Assembly (NCBI RefSeq): GCF_014851675.1 | Contig: NZ_JACVAE010000001.1 | Location: 806,001 to 870,000, forward strand | Reading direction: 5' to 3' | DNA: 64,000 nt | Origin: Rhizobium sp. ARZ01 | GTDB lineage: Bacteria; Pseudomonadota; Alphaproteobacteria; Rhizobiales; Rhizobiaceae | Shown here: piece by piece, positions 9,311 to 18,557 of the stretch | How the letters are laid out: the number at the start of each line of letters is the position of its first letter | How positions within the stretch are numbered: the stretch's first letter is position 1 | Translations under genes and position numbers: made by a program | The notes under the pieces: model-generated | What the model saw: only the letters and a program-made list of their open reading frames with translations | What the model was told of the DNA's origin: nothing | Database searches by the model: none

Positions 9311-10318
9311 TTAGCCCTTTTTCGAAAGCGACCGGGCAACCTCAACTGCGAAATAGGTGAGAATACCGTCGCAGCCCGCACGCTTGAAGGCGAGCAGGGT
9401 TTCCATCATCACACGCTCCCCGTCGATCCAGCCGTTCATCGCTGCTGCCTTGATCTGGGAATATTCACCGGAGACCTGGTAGGCGAAGACCGGAAGACCG
9501 AAGGCTTCCTTCATCCGCCAACAGATGTCGAGGTAGGGAAGGCCGGGCTTGACCATCAGCATGTCCGCGCCTTCCTCGACATCGAGGGCTGCGTCGCGGA
9601 TCGCCTCGGTGCCGTTGGCGGGGTCGATATAGTAGGTCTTCTTGTCACCCTTCAGCAGTCCACCGGTGCCGATCGCCTCGCGATAGGGGCCGTAGAAGGC
9701 GGAGGCGAACTTCGTTGCATAGGACATGATGCCGACGTTCTGATGGCCTGCGTCGTCGAGTGCCTGGCGGATTGCGCCGATCCGTCCATCCATCATCTCG
9801 GATGGCGCAATGATATCCGAGCCGGCATCTGCCTGTATCACGGCGGCTCTTGCGACCTGTTCCACGGTCTCATCGTTGACGATCTCGCCGCCGCGCAGGA
9901 TCCCGTCATGGCCGTGAGTGGTGAACGGGTCGAGCGCCACATCGGTGATGACGCCGATCGACGGCACATGCTTCTTCAGCGCGCGCGTCGCTTCATTGAT
10001 CAGGTTGTCGGCCGCAAGACAGTGCGAACCCGTTTCGTCGCGCAGGCTCATATCGATGTTCGGGAAGGTTGCGATGGCGGGAATGCCAAGGTCCGCTGCT
10101 TCCTTCGCCGCCTCGACCAGCCTGTCGACGCTCATTCGGTTGACGCCCGGCATGGCCGAGATCGGCTCAACGATGTTCGAACCGGGGACCACGAAAACCG
10201 GCCAGAGCAGATCGTCGACCGTAAGACAGTTCTCCCGGACCATTCGGCGAGTCCAATCCGCCTTGCGATTGCGGCGCATGCGCCGGTGGCCGGTGATCTG
10301 GTCGACGATATTGGTCAT
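9311..10318 (-). CDS. hemB: Delta-aminolevulinic acid dehydratase (porphobilinogen synthase)
   Basis: The 335-residue enzyme condenses two 5-aminolevulinate molecules to porphobilinogen in haem synthesis. Both active-site lysines are present, in MSYATKFASAFYGPYREA and MLMVKPGLPYLD. The metal site reads DVALDPFTTHGHDG, lacking the three cysteines of zinc enzymes; this is the magnesium-type arrangement described for Bradyrhizobium HemB. The start chosen (MTNIVDQITGHRRMRRNRK) is the usual rhizobial one. The frame is open to 10435, but the extra residues are not conserved-looking. Confidence 0.96.
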   Translation of the reverse strand: MTNIVDQITGHRRMRRNRKADWTRRMVRENCLTVDDLLWPVFVVPGSNIVEPISAMPGVNRMSVDRLVEAAKEAADLGIPAIATFPNIDMSLRDETGSHCLAADNLINEATRALKKHVPSIGVITDVALDPFTTHGHDGILRGGEIVNDETVEQVARAAVIQADAGSDIIAPSEMMDGRIGAIRQALDDAGHQNVGIMSYATKFASAFYGPYREAIGTGGLLKGDKKTYYIDPANGTEAIRDAALDVEEGADMLMVKPGLPYLDICWRMKEAFGLPVFAYQVSGEYSQIKAAAMNGWIDGERVMMETLLAFKRAGCDGILTYFAVEVARSLSKKG

Positions 10319-10460
10319 GGCTTTACCCTGCGATTTTCCTGCGCTCATAGCACGCGATTGAGCCTTATCAAAACCGGACAAAAGATGCGATTGCGGCACA
10401 AGGCCGCTTTGCGATGACATTGCTGCTTTATGCATGGGCGGGGACTGCTATTGTCCGCCC

Positions 10461-10898
10461 ATGGTTTCTGATTCACTGAAAGTGCCGCGACGCACCCTGA
10501 CCGACACGCTTTTCCTGTTGTTTCTGCGACTGATGGCGGTCGTATGCCTGTGGTTTGCCCTGCAGTATTGGGCCATGCTGACCGGCTTCTCTCTCGGAGG
10601 CAGGGGGCGCTTCGATCTCCTGCCGCCAGCCTGGAAGGCAGCCGCGACAGCACTTGCCGTGATGTACCCCGTGGCTGCCGTGGGGCTTTGGCTGCTTGCT
10701 CCCTGGGGTGCGGTTGTCTGGGTGCTGGCGGCGGCTACCGAGATTGCCATGCACGAATTCTATCCGTCCATTTTCGGCATCAACCGGCTGCTCGTCTTCA
10801 CTCATATGGGAGTGGCCGCTTTGTACGTCCTTTTCCAGATCGCGTTCTTCTTCCAGCGCCGCAAACAGGCACGGCAGGTAAGGACTGATTTACCCTGA
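10461..10898 (+). CDS. DUF6163-type small membrane protein
   Basis: The 145-residue protein (start MVSDSLKVPRRTLTDTLFLL) has about four hydrophobic segments with the pattern FLLFLRLMAVVCLWFALQYW, AATALAVMYPVAAVGLWLLA and HMGVAALYVLFQIAFFFQ. It resembles the rhizobial DUF6163 family, whose role is unknown. The ribosome site is weak: the start lies immediately after an inverted GGGCGG/CCGCCC repeat (10437-10460). An in-frame ATG at 10434 would add nine residues including two cysteines. It is divergent from hemB. Confidence 0.75.
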   Translation: MVSDSLKVPRRTLTDTLFLLFLRLMAVVCLWFALQYWAMLTGFSLGGRGRFDLLPPAWKAAATALAVMYPVAAVGLWLLAPWGAVVWVLAAATEIAMHEFYPSIFGINRLLVFTHMGVAALYVLFQIAFFFQRRKQARQVRTDLP

Positions 10899-11024
10899 AA
10901 CACGGAGCGGCGAGGGTAAGGCACTGTTAAGGCTGCGGTTTAAGTAGAATTTTAGATGCATTCGATAGGGTCTCACTCAAGGCGGGAAAACAGACACCGC
11001 CACCAAAACAGTGAGGCAGAAAAC

Positions 11025-11534
11025 ATGAACACGAAGCTGAAGCCGCAGGCCGTCGCAGTCGATCATCAGGAAGATGCGATCCGCAACCTCTATCTGGAAT
11101 CCCTCCACCTCGTCGAGCGTCTGCACCGTCGCCTGCTCGACGTCATCAAGGACGAGTTCGACCGTGCCGGCCGTTCCGACGTCAACGCCGTCCAGGCGCT
11201 GCTCCTTTTCAACATCGGCAATTCCGAGCTGACCGCCGGCGAGCTCCGCTCGCGTGGTTATTACCTCGGCTCGAACGTTTCCTACAACGTCAAGAAGCTG
11301 GTCGACCTCGGCTTCATCAACCACCAGCGCTCGCGTGTCGACCGCCGTTCGGTCCGCATCAGCCTGACCGAAAGCGGCCAGGAAATCGCCGAGACCGTCG
11401 CCAGGCTCTACGAGCGCCATATCGGCTCGATCCAGAAGGTCGGCGGCATCGGCGAGAACGAATTCAACGAGATGAACCGTCTCCTGCAGCGCCTCGACCG
11501 CTTCTGGAACGACTCGATCCTCTATCGCCTGTAA
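11025..11534 (+). CDS. ldtR: MarR-family regulator LdtR
   Basis: The 169-residue winged-helix protein matches LdtR of Liberibacter and Sinorhizobium, a regulator of the L,D-transpeptidase gene that usually follows it, as here. The helix-turn-helix lies around ELTAGELRSRGYYLGSNVSY, and the wing has RSRVDRRSVRISLTESGQ. Dimerisation helices flank the domain (LYLESLHLVERLHRRLLDVI, and NRLLQRLDRFWNDSILYRL at the end). The ATG at 11025 follows GTGAGGCAG. A terminator lies downstream, so ldtP has its own promoter. The orthology rests on sequence recollection plus the conserved gene pair. Confidence 0.88.
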   Translation: MNTKLKPQAVAVDHQEDAIRNLYLESLHLVERLHRRLLDVIKDEFDRAGRSDVNAVQALLLFNIGNSELTAGELRSRGYYLGSNVSYNVKKLVDLGFINHQRSRVDRRSVRISLTESGQEIAETVARLYERHIGSIQKVGGIGENEFNEMNRLLQRLDRFWNDSILYRL

Positions 11535-11576
11535 TTCGGCGCGGCGAGCGCGTCGCAACGACCTCCAGCGTCGATC

Positions 11577-11610
11577 AAAACCGGATGCGTCCCTGCGCGT
11601 CCGGTTTTCT
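11577..11610 (+). terminator. Intrinsic terminator after ldtR
   Basis: AAAACCGGA pairs perfectly with TCCGGTTTT around a GC-rich loop and is followed by CTCG. The A/T ends can serve as a U-tract. Confidence 0.75.
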
Positions 11611-11851
11611 CGTTCAAAATTCCGACTGGTATCGAAGTGTGAACCAGCGTGCCTGTGTGCGTGCCTCTTGGAACACGAATCGGCCATATTGCTGTGACAG
11701 CGAAAAGCCTCCAGGCATGCGCCAGCCGCATGGCCGGTTTCCGTTTGTTAACCCTGTTCGTGATAGGCGTTGTCGGATATGGGTCTTGATGGCCGAAGGA
11801 CCCGCACGGGCCTGGGCCGCGGTTTGCGGCCGGCAGAGAATGGTAGGATAG

Positions 11852-13168
11852 ATGTCTCGCAAGATCGGAACTGATGTTTTTTCGCGCCGCGCCTTCCTGC
11901 GCTCCGCCGCAACCTTTGGCGCCGCCGCCGTTGCAGGCTCCGCAGCCGCCCAGACAGCGATCGACGATATCCTGAATGCGCCGCGCCGAGGCAACTGGGA
12001 CGATCAGTTCGATGCGAAGGCCTCGCGCACGGCAACCGCCGTCGTCTCGAACAGTCCGGTCTTTGGTCCTGATTCCGCCGGCCATATCCAGCAGGCGATC
12101 TTCGACTACCAGAACATCGTCTCGGGCGGGGGATGGCCAATGGTCAGCGCCTCACAGAAGCTGGAGCTCGGCATCAGCGATCCCGCCGTGCAGACGCTGC
12201 GCCAGCGCCTGATCATCTCGGGCGACCTGCCACGCTCGGCAGGCATTTCGAATGCCTACGACTCCTATGTCGACGGTGCAGTGAAGCGGTTCCAAGCCCG
12301 TCACGGCCTGCCGGCCGATGGTGTTCTCGGCGAATACACGCTGAAAGCAATGAATGTGCCGGCGGATGTCCGTCTCGGCCAGCTCCAGACGAACCTCGTC
12401 CGCATCCAGGCCATGTCCGGCGACCTCGGCTATCGCTTCGTGATGGTGAACATTCCCGCCGCCCATATCGAGGCGGTGGAGAACAACCGTGTGGCGCTCC
12501 GCCACACCGCGATCGTGGGTAAGTATGATCGTCAGTCGCCGATCCTCAATTCCAAGATCTACGAAGTGATCATCAACCCCTACTGGACCGCACCGCGCTC
12601 GATCATCCAGAAGGACATCGTGCCGCTGATGCGCAAGGATCCGACCTACCTGACGCGCAACAACATCCGTCTGATCGATGGCAGCGGCAATGAGGTCGCC
12701 CCGGAAACGATTGACTGGTTCGCCGACAAGGCGCCGAACCTGATGTTCCGCCAGGATCCGGGCAAGATCAACGCCATGTCCTCGACGAAGATCAACTTTC
12801 ACAACGAGCATCAGGTTTACATGCACGACACGCCGCAGCAGGGACTGTTCAACAAGCTGATGCGGTTCGAATCGTCCGGCTGCGTGCGCGTGCAGAACGT
12901 GCGCGACCTGTCGACCTGGCTCCTGAAGGATACGCCCGGCTGGTCGCGCTCGCAGATGGAGGCTACGATCAAGACCGGCGTCAACACGCCAATCAAGCTT
13001 GCCCAGGAAGTGCCGGTTTATTTCGTCTATATCACCGCCTGGTCGGCCAAGGACCGCGTGGTCCAGTTCCGCGACGACATCTACCAGCGCGACGGCGCCG
13101 CCGAGCTGGCGCTGCAGACGAGCTTCGGACAGGAGGGAACTGTCGAGCAGGACGCGCTGCCGCAGTAA
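11852..13168 (+). CDS. ldtP: L,D-transpeptidase with Tat-like signal and peptidoglycan-binding domain
   Basis: The 438-residue protein begins with MSRKIGTDVFSRRAFLRSAA, whose SRRAFL motif is a twin-arginine signal. A PG_binding_1 domain follows (around YDSYVDGAVKRFQARHGLPA, with DGVLGEYTLKAMNV). The YkuD catalytic domain includes IINPYWTAPRSIIQKDIVP, HDTPQQGLF and SSGCVRVQN, with the nucleophile Cys344 by counting. It makes 3-3 peptidoglycan cross-links or attaches proteins to the wall in the periplasm. Its position next to ldtR fits the described ldtR-ldtP regulatory pair, which is linked to osmotic stress. The 317-base gap upstream holds the ldtR terminator and must contain the ldtP promoter and operator. 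Confidence 0.93.
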   Translation: MSRKIGTDVFSRRAFLRSAATFGAAAVAGSAAAQTAIDDILNAPRRGNWDDQFDAKASRTATAVVSNSPVFGPDSAGHIQQAIFDYQNIVSGGGWPMVSASQKLELGISDPAVQTLRQRLIISGDLPRSAGISNAYDSYVDGAVKRFQARHGLPADGVLGEYTLKAMNVPADVRLGQLQTNLVRIQAMSGDLGYRFVMVNIPAAHIEAVENNRVALRHTAIVGKYDRQSPILNSKIYEVIINPYWTAPRSIIQKDIVPLMRKDPTYLTRNNIRLIDGSGNEVAPETIDWFADKAPNLMFRQDPGKINAMSSTKINFHNEHQVYMHDTPQQGLFNKLMRFESSGCVRVQNVRDLSTWLLKDTPGWSRSQMEATIKTGVNTPIKLAQEVPVYFVYITAWSAKDRVVQFRDDIYQRDGAAELALQTSFGQEGTVEQDALPQ

Positions 13169-13189
13169 AATTTCTGCCTTCCCAATACG

Positions 13190-13222
13190 GGGCCGTGCAA
13201 TCGCCAGGTTGCACGGTCCTTT
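13190..13222 (+). terminator. Intrinsic terminator after ldtP
   Basis: GGCCGTGCAA and TTGCACGGTCC form a stem over an 8-base loop, followed by TTTCGTTT. Confidence 0.8.
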
Positions 13223-13351
13223 CGTTTCATGCCTCCCACGTCGTTTTTATTTCACAAGCGGGATGGAAATGCCGCATTCGGCACAGCGGATATTGCCCTT
13301 GCCATGCGAGGACGATAAACACCGTGCCACCGTCTCACAGGAGCCTCGAGG

Positions 13352-14650
13352 ATGAGCCTTTCTTCCACCACCGATGCATTCTTCAGCCGCTCGCTCGCCG
13401 ATACCGATCCAGATATCTTCGGCGCGATCGAGAAGGAACTCGGTCGCCAGCGTCACGAGATCGAACTGATCGCCTCGGAAAACATCGTTTCGCGCGCCGT
13501 GCTCGAAGCCCAGGGCTCGATCATGACGAACAAGTATGCGGAAGGCTATCCGGGCAAGCGCTACTATGGCGGCTGCCAGTTCGTCGACATCGCCGAGGAA
13601 CTCGCCATCGAGCGTGCCAAGAAGCTCTTCGGCGTCAATTTCGCCAACGTCCAGCCTAACTCCGGTTCGCAAATGAACCAGGCCGTGTTCCTGGCGCTGC
13701 TCCAGCCGGGCGACACTTTCATGGGCCTCGACCTGAATTCGGGCGGCCACCTGACGCACGGCTCGCCGGTGAACATGTCCGGCAAGTGGTTCAACGTCGT
13801 CTCCTACGGCGTGCGTGAAGGCGACAACCTGCTCGACATGGACGACGTCGCCGAGAAAGCGCTGAAGCACAAGCCGAAGCTGATCATCGCCGGCGGCACC
13901 GCCTATTCGCGCATCTGGGACTGGAAGCGCTTCCGCGAGATCGCTGACGAAGTTGGCGCCTACCTAATGGTCGACATGGCCCACATTGCCGGCCTCGTTG
14001 CCGGTGGCCAGCATCCGTCGCCGTTCCCGCACTGCCATGTCGCAACGACCACGACGCACAAGTCGCTCCGTGGCCCGCGTGGCGGCGTCGTGCTGACCAA
14101 CGACGAGGACATCGCCAAGAAGATCAACTCGGCCGTGTTCCCCGGCCTGCAGGGTGGTCCGCTGATGCACATCATCGCCGCCAAGGCCGTCGCCTTCGGC
14201 GAGGCGCTGCAGCCTGAGTTCAAGGACTACGCTGCGCAGATCGTCAAGAACGCCAAGGCGCTCGCCGAAACGCTGATCGCCGGTGGTCTCGACATTGTGT
14301 CGGGCGGCACCGACAATCACCTGATGCTCGTCGATCTTCGCAAGAAGAACGCGACCGGCAAGCGCGCCGAGGCAGCCCTTGGCCGCGGCTACATCACCTG
14401 CAACAAGAACGGCATCCCCTTCGATCCCGAAAAGCCCTTCGTCACCTCCGGCGTCCGCCTTGGCACGCCGGCCGGCACGACGCGCGGCTTCAAGGAAGCT
14501 GAGTTCAAGGAGATCGGCAAGCTGATCGTCGAGGTTCTCGATGGCCTGAAGGTCGCCAACTCCGACGAAGGTAATGCCTCGGTGGAAGCATCCGTCCGGG
14601 AAAAGGTCGTCGTCCTGACGAACCGCTTCCCCATGTACCCCTACATGTAA
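13352..14650 (+). CDS. glyA: Serine hydroxymethyltransferase
   Basis: The 432-residue PLP enzyme interconverts serine and glycine while charging tetrahydrofolate. Visible are the conserved [34 protein letters not shown], the cofactor region [13 protein letters not shown], and the Schiff-base lysine in [14 protein letters not shown] (Lys237 by counting). The start follows AGGAGCCTCGAGG. It heads a tight run glyA-nrdR-ribD-ribE with gaps of 9 and 2 bases and then an overlap, suggesting an operon. This grouping is common in rhizobia. Confidence 0.97.
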   Translation: MSLSSTTDAFFSRSLADTDPDIFGAIEKELGRQRHEIELIASENIVSRAVLEAQGSIMTNKYAEGYPGKRYYGGCQFVDIAEELAIERAKKLFGVNFANVQPNSGSQMNQAVFLALLQPGDTFMGLDLNSGGHLTHGSPVNMSGKWFNVVSYGVREGDNLLDMDDVAEKALKHKPKLIIAGGTAYSRIWDWKRFREIADEVGAYLMVDMAHIAGLVAGGQHPSPFPHCHVATTTTHKSLRGPRGGVVLTNDEDIAKKINSAVFPGLQGGPLMHIIAAKAVAFGEALQPEFKDYAAQIVKNAKALAETLIAGGLDIVSGGTDNHLMLVDLRKKNATGKRAEAALGRGYITCNKNGIPFDPEKPFVTSGVRLGTPAGTTRGFKEAEFKEIGKLIVEVLDGLKVANSDEGNASVEASVREKVVVLTNRFPMYPYM

Positions 14651-14659
14651 GGACCAGGA

Positions 14660-15139
14660 ATGCGCTGCCCCTATTGCGCTTCGGAAGACACGCAGGTGAA
14701 GGATTCCCGTCCTGCAGAGGACGGGACCGCCATCCGCCGCCGCCGCATCTGCCCCGATTGCGGCGGTCGCTTCACGACGTTCGAGCGGGTGCAGCTTCGC
14801 GAACTGATGGTGCTGAAGAAGACGGGCCGCAAGGCCCCCTTCGATCGCGACAAACTGATGAAGTCGTTCGAGATTGCCCTGCGCAAACGCCCCGTCGACC
14901 GCGACCGGATCGAGCGCGCCGTCTCTGGCATCGTCCGTCGCCTCGAAAGCTCCGGCGAAACGGAGATTTCGTCGGAGGAGATCGGTCTGCAGGTGCTCGA
15001 GGCACTGAAGGCGCTCGATGACGTCGCCTTCGTTCGCTACGCCTCCGTCTACCGTGACTTCTCGCATGTCGATGACTTCGAGAAGACGCTGTCCGAGGTC
15101 GCTGCCAAGATCGCCCGCGATCCCGGCGACGGAAACTGA
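14660..15139 (+). CDS. nrdR: Transcriptional repressor NrdR
   Basis: The 159-residue protein represses ribonucleotide reductase genes according to the ATP/dATP state. The zinc ribbon has cysteines 3, 6, 31 and 34 (RCPYC and ICPDCGG), followed by RFTTFERVQ. The ATP-cone domain spans roughly residues 49-139 ([20 protein letters not shown] through [11 protein letters not shown]). The start lies 9 bases after glyA with AAGGACCAGGA as ribosome site. Confidence 0.96.
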   Translation: MRCPYCASEDTQVKDSRPAEDGTAIRRRRICPDCGGRFTTFERVQLRELMVLKKTGRKAPFDRDKLMKSFEIALRKRPVDRDRIERAVSGIVRRLESSGETEISSEEIGLQVLEALKALDDVAFVRYASVYRDFSHVDDFEKTLSEVAAKIARDPGDGN

Positions 15140-15141
15140 AC

Positions 15142-16269
15142 ATGACCGGCGCGGCGGAAGACAAACGCTTCATGGCCGCCGCGTTACGGCTGAGCCTGCG
15201 AGATCTGGGGCGGACCGGTACCAATCCCTCCGTTGGCTGCGTCCTCGTCAAGGACGGGACAGTCCTGTCGACGGGCGTTACCGATATCGGCGGGCGGCCG
15301 CACGCCGAGCGCATTGCGCTTGCCGAGGCCGGTGAGGGCGCCCGCGACGCAACCGCCTATGTGACGCTTGAACCCTGTTCCCATCACGGCAAGACGCCGC
15401 CTTGCGCGGAAGCGCTGGTCGCCGCCGGCGTCGCCCGCGTGGTGATTTCCGTCACCGATCCCGACGAGCGCGTCGCAGGCAAGGGCATTGCCATGCTCGA
15501 AGCCGCAGGTATCCAAGTCGAGACGGGTGTGCTGGAGGAAGAGGGGCGCAGGGCACTCGCGGCCTACCTCATGCGTCAGATCAAAAAACGGCCGTATGTG
15601 ACACTGAAGCTTGCCGTTTCCTCCGATGGAATGCTCGGCCGACTTGGTGCCGGCCAGGTCGCCGTGACCGGTCCAATTTCGCGCGGTCAGGTGCATGTGC
15701 TGCGCTCCCAGAGCGACGCGATCCTGATCGGGATCGGCACTGCAACGGCCGACAATCCCGAACTGACCTGCCGGCTGCCGGGGCTTGAGGGCCGCTCGCC
15801 GATCCGCATCGTGGTGGATCACGATTTGCGACTGCCGCTCTATGGGAAGCTGGCGCTGACGGCACGCGATGTGCCCGTGATCGACGTAGCGCCGGAACCG
15901 CCGGGATTTGACGACGTAACCGACAAGGCTATTCTCAGGCGTCGCGCGGCATTGGACTCGACAGGGGTCGAAGTTCTCCAGAGCGATCCGAACCTTCTGG
16001 GCAACCTACTGGCCGGTCTTGCCTCGCGTGGTATTTCCTCGCTGCTTGTGGAGGGCGGCGCGACGGTGGCGCGCAGCTTCCTCGGCGCGGAACTTGTCGA
16101 TCGAATCCACCTTTACACGGGACCCAATCCGATTGGCGAAAACGGGGTCGCGTCCCCATGTGTATCCGGCGCCATGCCAACCGGCTTTGCGCTGCGGCGG
16201 ACGATGCGCTTCGGCGCGGACCTGTTTGAAGAATACGAAAGAGACGAAGAATGTTCACCGGCATTGTAA
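15142..16269 (+). CDS. ribD: Bifunctional riboflavin deaminase/reductase RibD
   Basis: The 375-residue protein carries out two steps of riboflavin synthesis. The N-terminal cytidine-deaminase-type zinc domain shows RPHAERIAL and EPCSHHGKTPPCAEALV, holding the zinc ligands and catalytic glutamate. The C-terminal reductase domain starts near RPYVTLKLAVSSDGMLGRL and contains DAILIGIGTATADNP and SSLLVEGGATVARSFL. It starts 2 bases after nrdR and overlaps ribE by 19 bases, which indicates co-translation. Confidence 0.96.
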   Translation: MTGAAEDKRFMAAALRLSLRDLGRTGTNPSVGCVLVKDGTVLSTGVTDIGGRPHAERIALAEAGEGARDATAYVTLEPCSHHGKTPPCAEALVAAGVARVVISVTDPDERVAGKGIAMLEAAGIQVETGVLEEEGRRALAAYLMRQIKKRPYVTLKLAVSSDGMLGRLGAGQVAVTGPISRGQVHVLRSQSDAILIGIGTATADNPELTCRLPGLEGRSPIRIVVDHDLRLPLYGKLALTARDVPVIDVAPEPPGFDDVTDKAILRRRAALDSTGVEVLQSDPNLLGNLLAGLASRGISSLLVEGGATVARSFLGAELVDRIHLYTGPNPIGENGVASPCVSGAMPTGFALRRTMRFGADLFEEYERDEECSPAL

Positions 16270-16871
16270 CCGATATCGGCACCATCGAGCGCGTCGAGCC
16301 GATGAACGAGGGCGTACGGCTGCGGGTGCGTACGGCCTACGATCCGGCGACCATCGACATGGGCGCATCGATAGCCCATTCCGGCACGTGCCTGACGGTG
16401 ACAGCACTTCCGGAGCGGGGCTCCAACGATCGCTGGTTCGAGGTTGAGGCCTGGGAAGAGGCATTGCGGCTGACGACGATTGCCGGGTGGAAAGCGGGAA
16501 CACGGATCAATCTTGAACGCTCTCTCAAGATTGGAGACGAACTCGGCGGTCATCTCGTGTCCGGCCATGTCGACGGCAAGGCAGAGGTCCTTTCCATAGA
16601 GGCGGAAGGCGATGCGACGCGATTCACCCTGCGCGCGCCGGCTGGACTGGAGCGTTTCGTCGCGCCGAAAGGTTCGGTTGCGCTTGACGGTACCTCGCTC
16701 ACCGTGAATGCCGTGGAAGGAGATGTCTTCGACGTTCTCCTGATCCGCCATACGCTCGAGGTTACCACCTGGGGCGAGCGCAAGGCCGGCGACTTCGTTA
16801 ACTTCGAGGTCGACACGATGGCTCGCTACGCGGCCCGGCTTGCAGAGTTTCCGGCGCCAAGGGCGCAATAG
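16251..16871 (+). CDS. ribE: Riboflavin synthase alpha subunit
   Basis: The 206-residue enzyme dismutates two 6,7-dimethyl-8-ribityllumazine molecules to riboflavin. Two homologous lumazine-binding barrels are visible. The first opens with MFTGIVTDIGTIERVEP and has IAHSGTCLTV. The second has GGHLVSGHVDGKAEVLSI and VALDGTSLTVNAVEGD. The gene overlaps the end of ribD. It is separated from ribH by the Hint, acetyltransferase and cupin genes. No FMN riboswitch was recognised upstream of the cluster. Confidence 0.95.
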   Translation: MFTGIVTDIGTIERVEPMNEGVRLRVRTAYDPATIDMGASIAHSGTCLTVTALPERGSNDRWFEVEAWEEALRLTTIAGWKAGTRINLERSLKIGDELGGHLVSGHVDGKAEVLSIEAEGDATRFTLRAPAGLERFVAPKGSVALDGTSLTVNAVEGDVFDVLLIRHTLEVTTWGERKAGDFVNFEVDTMARYAARLAEFPAPRAQ

Positions 16872-17089
16872 GCCTTCATTCCGCGTACTCAACCAGAGCG
16901 ATAGTCTCACTCCAATAGTCGAGGCTTTATACACCCTCGTGACTACAACCGTCTCCCGCAGCCGGCATACACGCGGTCGAATGGTTATATTCCTTTACAT
17001 GCGAACTTGAAGCAGCATCGATGTGAATATGTTCGCGTACGCACAGCGTGATGGACCAGCAATCGTTCAACAGGGGCAGGGAGAGAACG

Positions 17090-17914
17090 ATGACGCCAGA
17101 CAATGAAAGATCTTCCCAGGTGAACCGGGCTCGTCGCCATTTTCTCGGCGCAGCCGCAGCCGCCGGCGCCAAAGTGGCCGCGATGGGCGTTTTTGCCACG
17201 ACGATATTCCCAGCCTCCAAAGCGCGCGCTAAGGGTACGAATTGGGGCGATGGCGGCGATGGCGGCCGTGGGTCCCGCTGCTTCCTACGCGGAACCGCGA
17301 TCCTGACGACGAATGGCGAGGTTCGTGTCGAGGAGCTTACAGTCGGCGATCTTGTCGAGACCGTGAACGGCAAGAGCATGAAGGTCCGGTGGATCGGCCG
17401 TCAGGTGTTCAAGCGCGCAGGCCCGGCCTGGCCGAAAAATGTCATGCCGATCCGCATTTCGCGGCATGCACTCGATCAGCAGACCCCACATACGGATCTG
17501 TACGTTTCACCCGATCATGCCTTTTTTATCGACGGCGTGCTTATACGGGCGAAGGATCTCGTCAACGGGGCAACAATCGCGCCATGCCTTCCATCCGCTT
17601 GCGAAACGGTCGAGTATTTCAACCTACTGCTCGACAGTCACGAGGTGATCCTGGCCGAGGGCGCTCCCGCCGAGACTTTCCGGCCGGTGGCCGGAAATCA
17701 TGAGGCATTCGCCAATTTCGCCGAACTCGAGCACCTCTTGCCCGATGTGGCGCGAAACACCATGGCACCTTTTGCGCCGGTCGTCGGTTTTCGCGGGCGG
17801 GACCATCTCAAGGCGCTCCTGCTGCTCGGGTTGCGGCCCTTCACACCGTCGGACGATCCGATCGCAGACGCACAGGCGCGCTTTGCTGCCCGCGCCAAAG
17901 AGTTGGCCGACTGA
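17090..17914 (+). CDS. Exported Hint-domain protein with twin-arginine signal
   Basis: The ATG at 17090 is preceded by AGGGAGAG; a GTG at 17048 would add 14 residues. The 274-residue protein starts with a Tat-like leader (ARRHFLGAAAAAGAKVAAMG). A Hint (hedgehog/intein) domain follows: CFLRGTAILTTNGEVRVEEL, TVGDLVETVNG, KVRWIGRQVF, and block-F-like DLYVSPDHAFFIDG. The leading Cys after RGSR is the expected splice-type nucleophile, so autoproteolysis is possible. No intein C-terminal HN-C motif is evident. Such proteins are common in rhizobia, but their role is not established. The gene lies between ribE and ribH with neighbours unrelated to riboflavin. Confidence 0.8.
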   Translation: MTPDNERSSQVNRARRHFLGAAAAAGAKVAAMGVFATTIFPASKARAKGTNWGDGGDGGRGSRCFLRGTAILTTNGEVRVEELTVGDLVETVNGKSMKVRWIGRQVFKRAGPAWPKNVMPIRISRHALDQQTPHTDLYVSPDHAFFIDGVLIRAKDLVNGATIAPCLPSACETVEYFNLLLDSHEVILAEGAPAETFRPVAGNHEAFANFAELEHLLPDVARNTMAPFAPVVGFRGRDHLKALLLLGLRPFTPSDDPIADAQARFAARAKELAD

Positions 17915-17984
17915 TAGCCGATCGGCCTCCTGGATGTCGGGTGCACGTGAGAGCGAAACGCCGCCGGCCACACCGCGGCGTTTC

Positions 17985-18518
17985 CTATCGCAGGAACAGA
18001 ACGACGTCGCCATTGCAGGACGTGCGCGCCGTCTCGCGAAAGCCGAGCCTTGTTGCGACGCGCATGGAGGCCGCATTGTCGGGATGGATGATGCAGGACA
18101 TGATCTTGCCGGGAAAACGATCTTCGGCCCAGGAAATCAACGTCTTGAGGGCCTCGGTTGCATAGCCGCGGCCTTGCGCGGAGGGATCGAGCATCCAGCC
18201 TGCTTCCAACGTCCCTTCGATCGACGGCTCCATTACGCGGCGCATCTCCTGAAAGCCTGCTTCGCCGATGACGCGGCCGGTTTCCTTTTCTTCAATGACC
18301 AGAAAGCCGAAACCGAGATGATACCACATGCCGGTCCAGCGCATCATGCGAACCCAGGTCTCCTGCCGCGTCGCCGGGCTGCCGGTGATATAGCGCATCA
18401 CGCTCTCGTCTTTGCTGAGCTCGACGCACCTGTCGAAATCCTCCAGGCGATACGGCCGCAGGATCAGGCGTTCGGTCTCGAAAATGGGTATCGTCATCGT
18501 TGTCGTGCCTATCGTCAT
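17985..18518 (-). CDS. GNAT-family N-acetyltransferase (RimJ/RimL type)
   Basis: The 177-residue protein has the Acetyltransf_3 pattern: IFETERLILRPYRLEDFDRC, FLVIEEKETGRVIGEAGF, EAGWMLDPSAQGRGYATEAL (acetyl-CoA loop QGRGYA) and HPDNAASMRVATRLGFRE. It probably acetylates an N-terminal amine or a small molecule, but the substrate is unknown. Two starts are possible (18518, or the ATG at 18497 giving MTIPIF); the shorter one matches the usual family N-terminus. It converges on the Hint gene. Confidence 0.85.
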   Translation of the reverse strand: MTIGTTTMTIPIFETERLILRPYRLEDFDRCVELSKDESVMRYITGSPATRQETWVRMMRWTGMWYHLGFGFLVIEEKETGRVIGEAGFQEMRRVMEPSIEGTLEAGWMLDPSAQGRGYATEALKTLISWAEDRFPGKIMSCIIHPDNAASMRVATRLGFRETARTSCNGDVVLFLR

Positions 18519-18557
18519 CGTTCTTAATGCCTCAAAATTGTGTCGGTGCCGGCCGGT

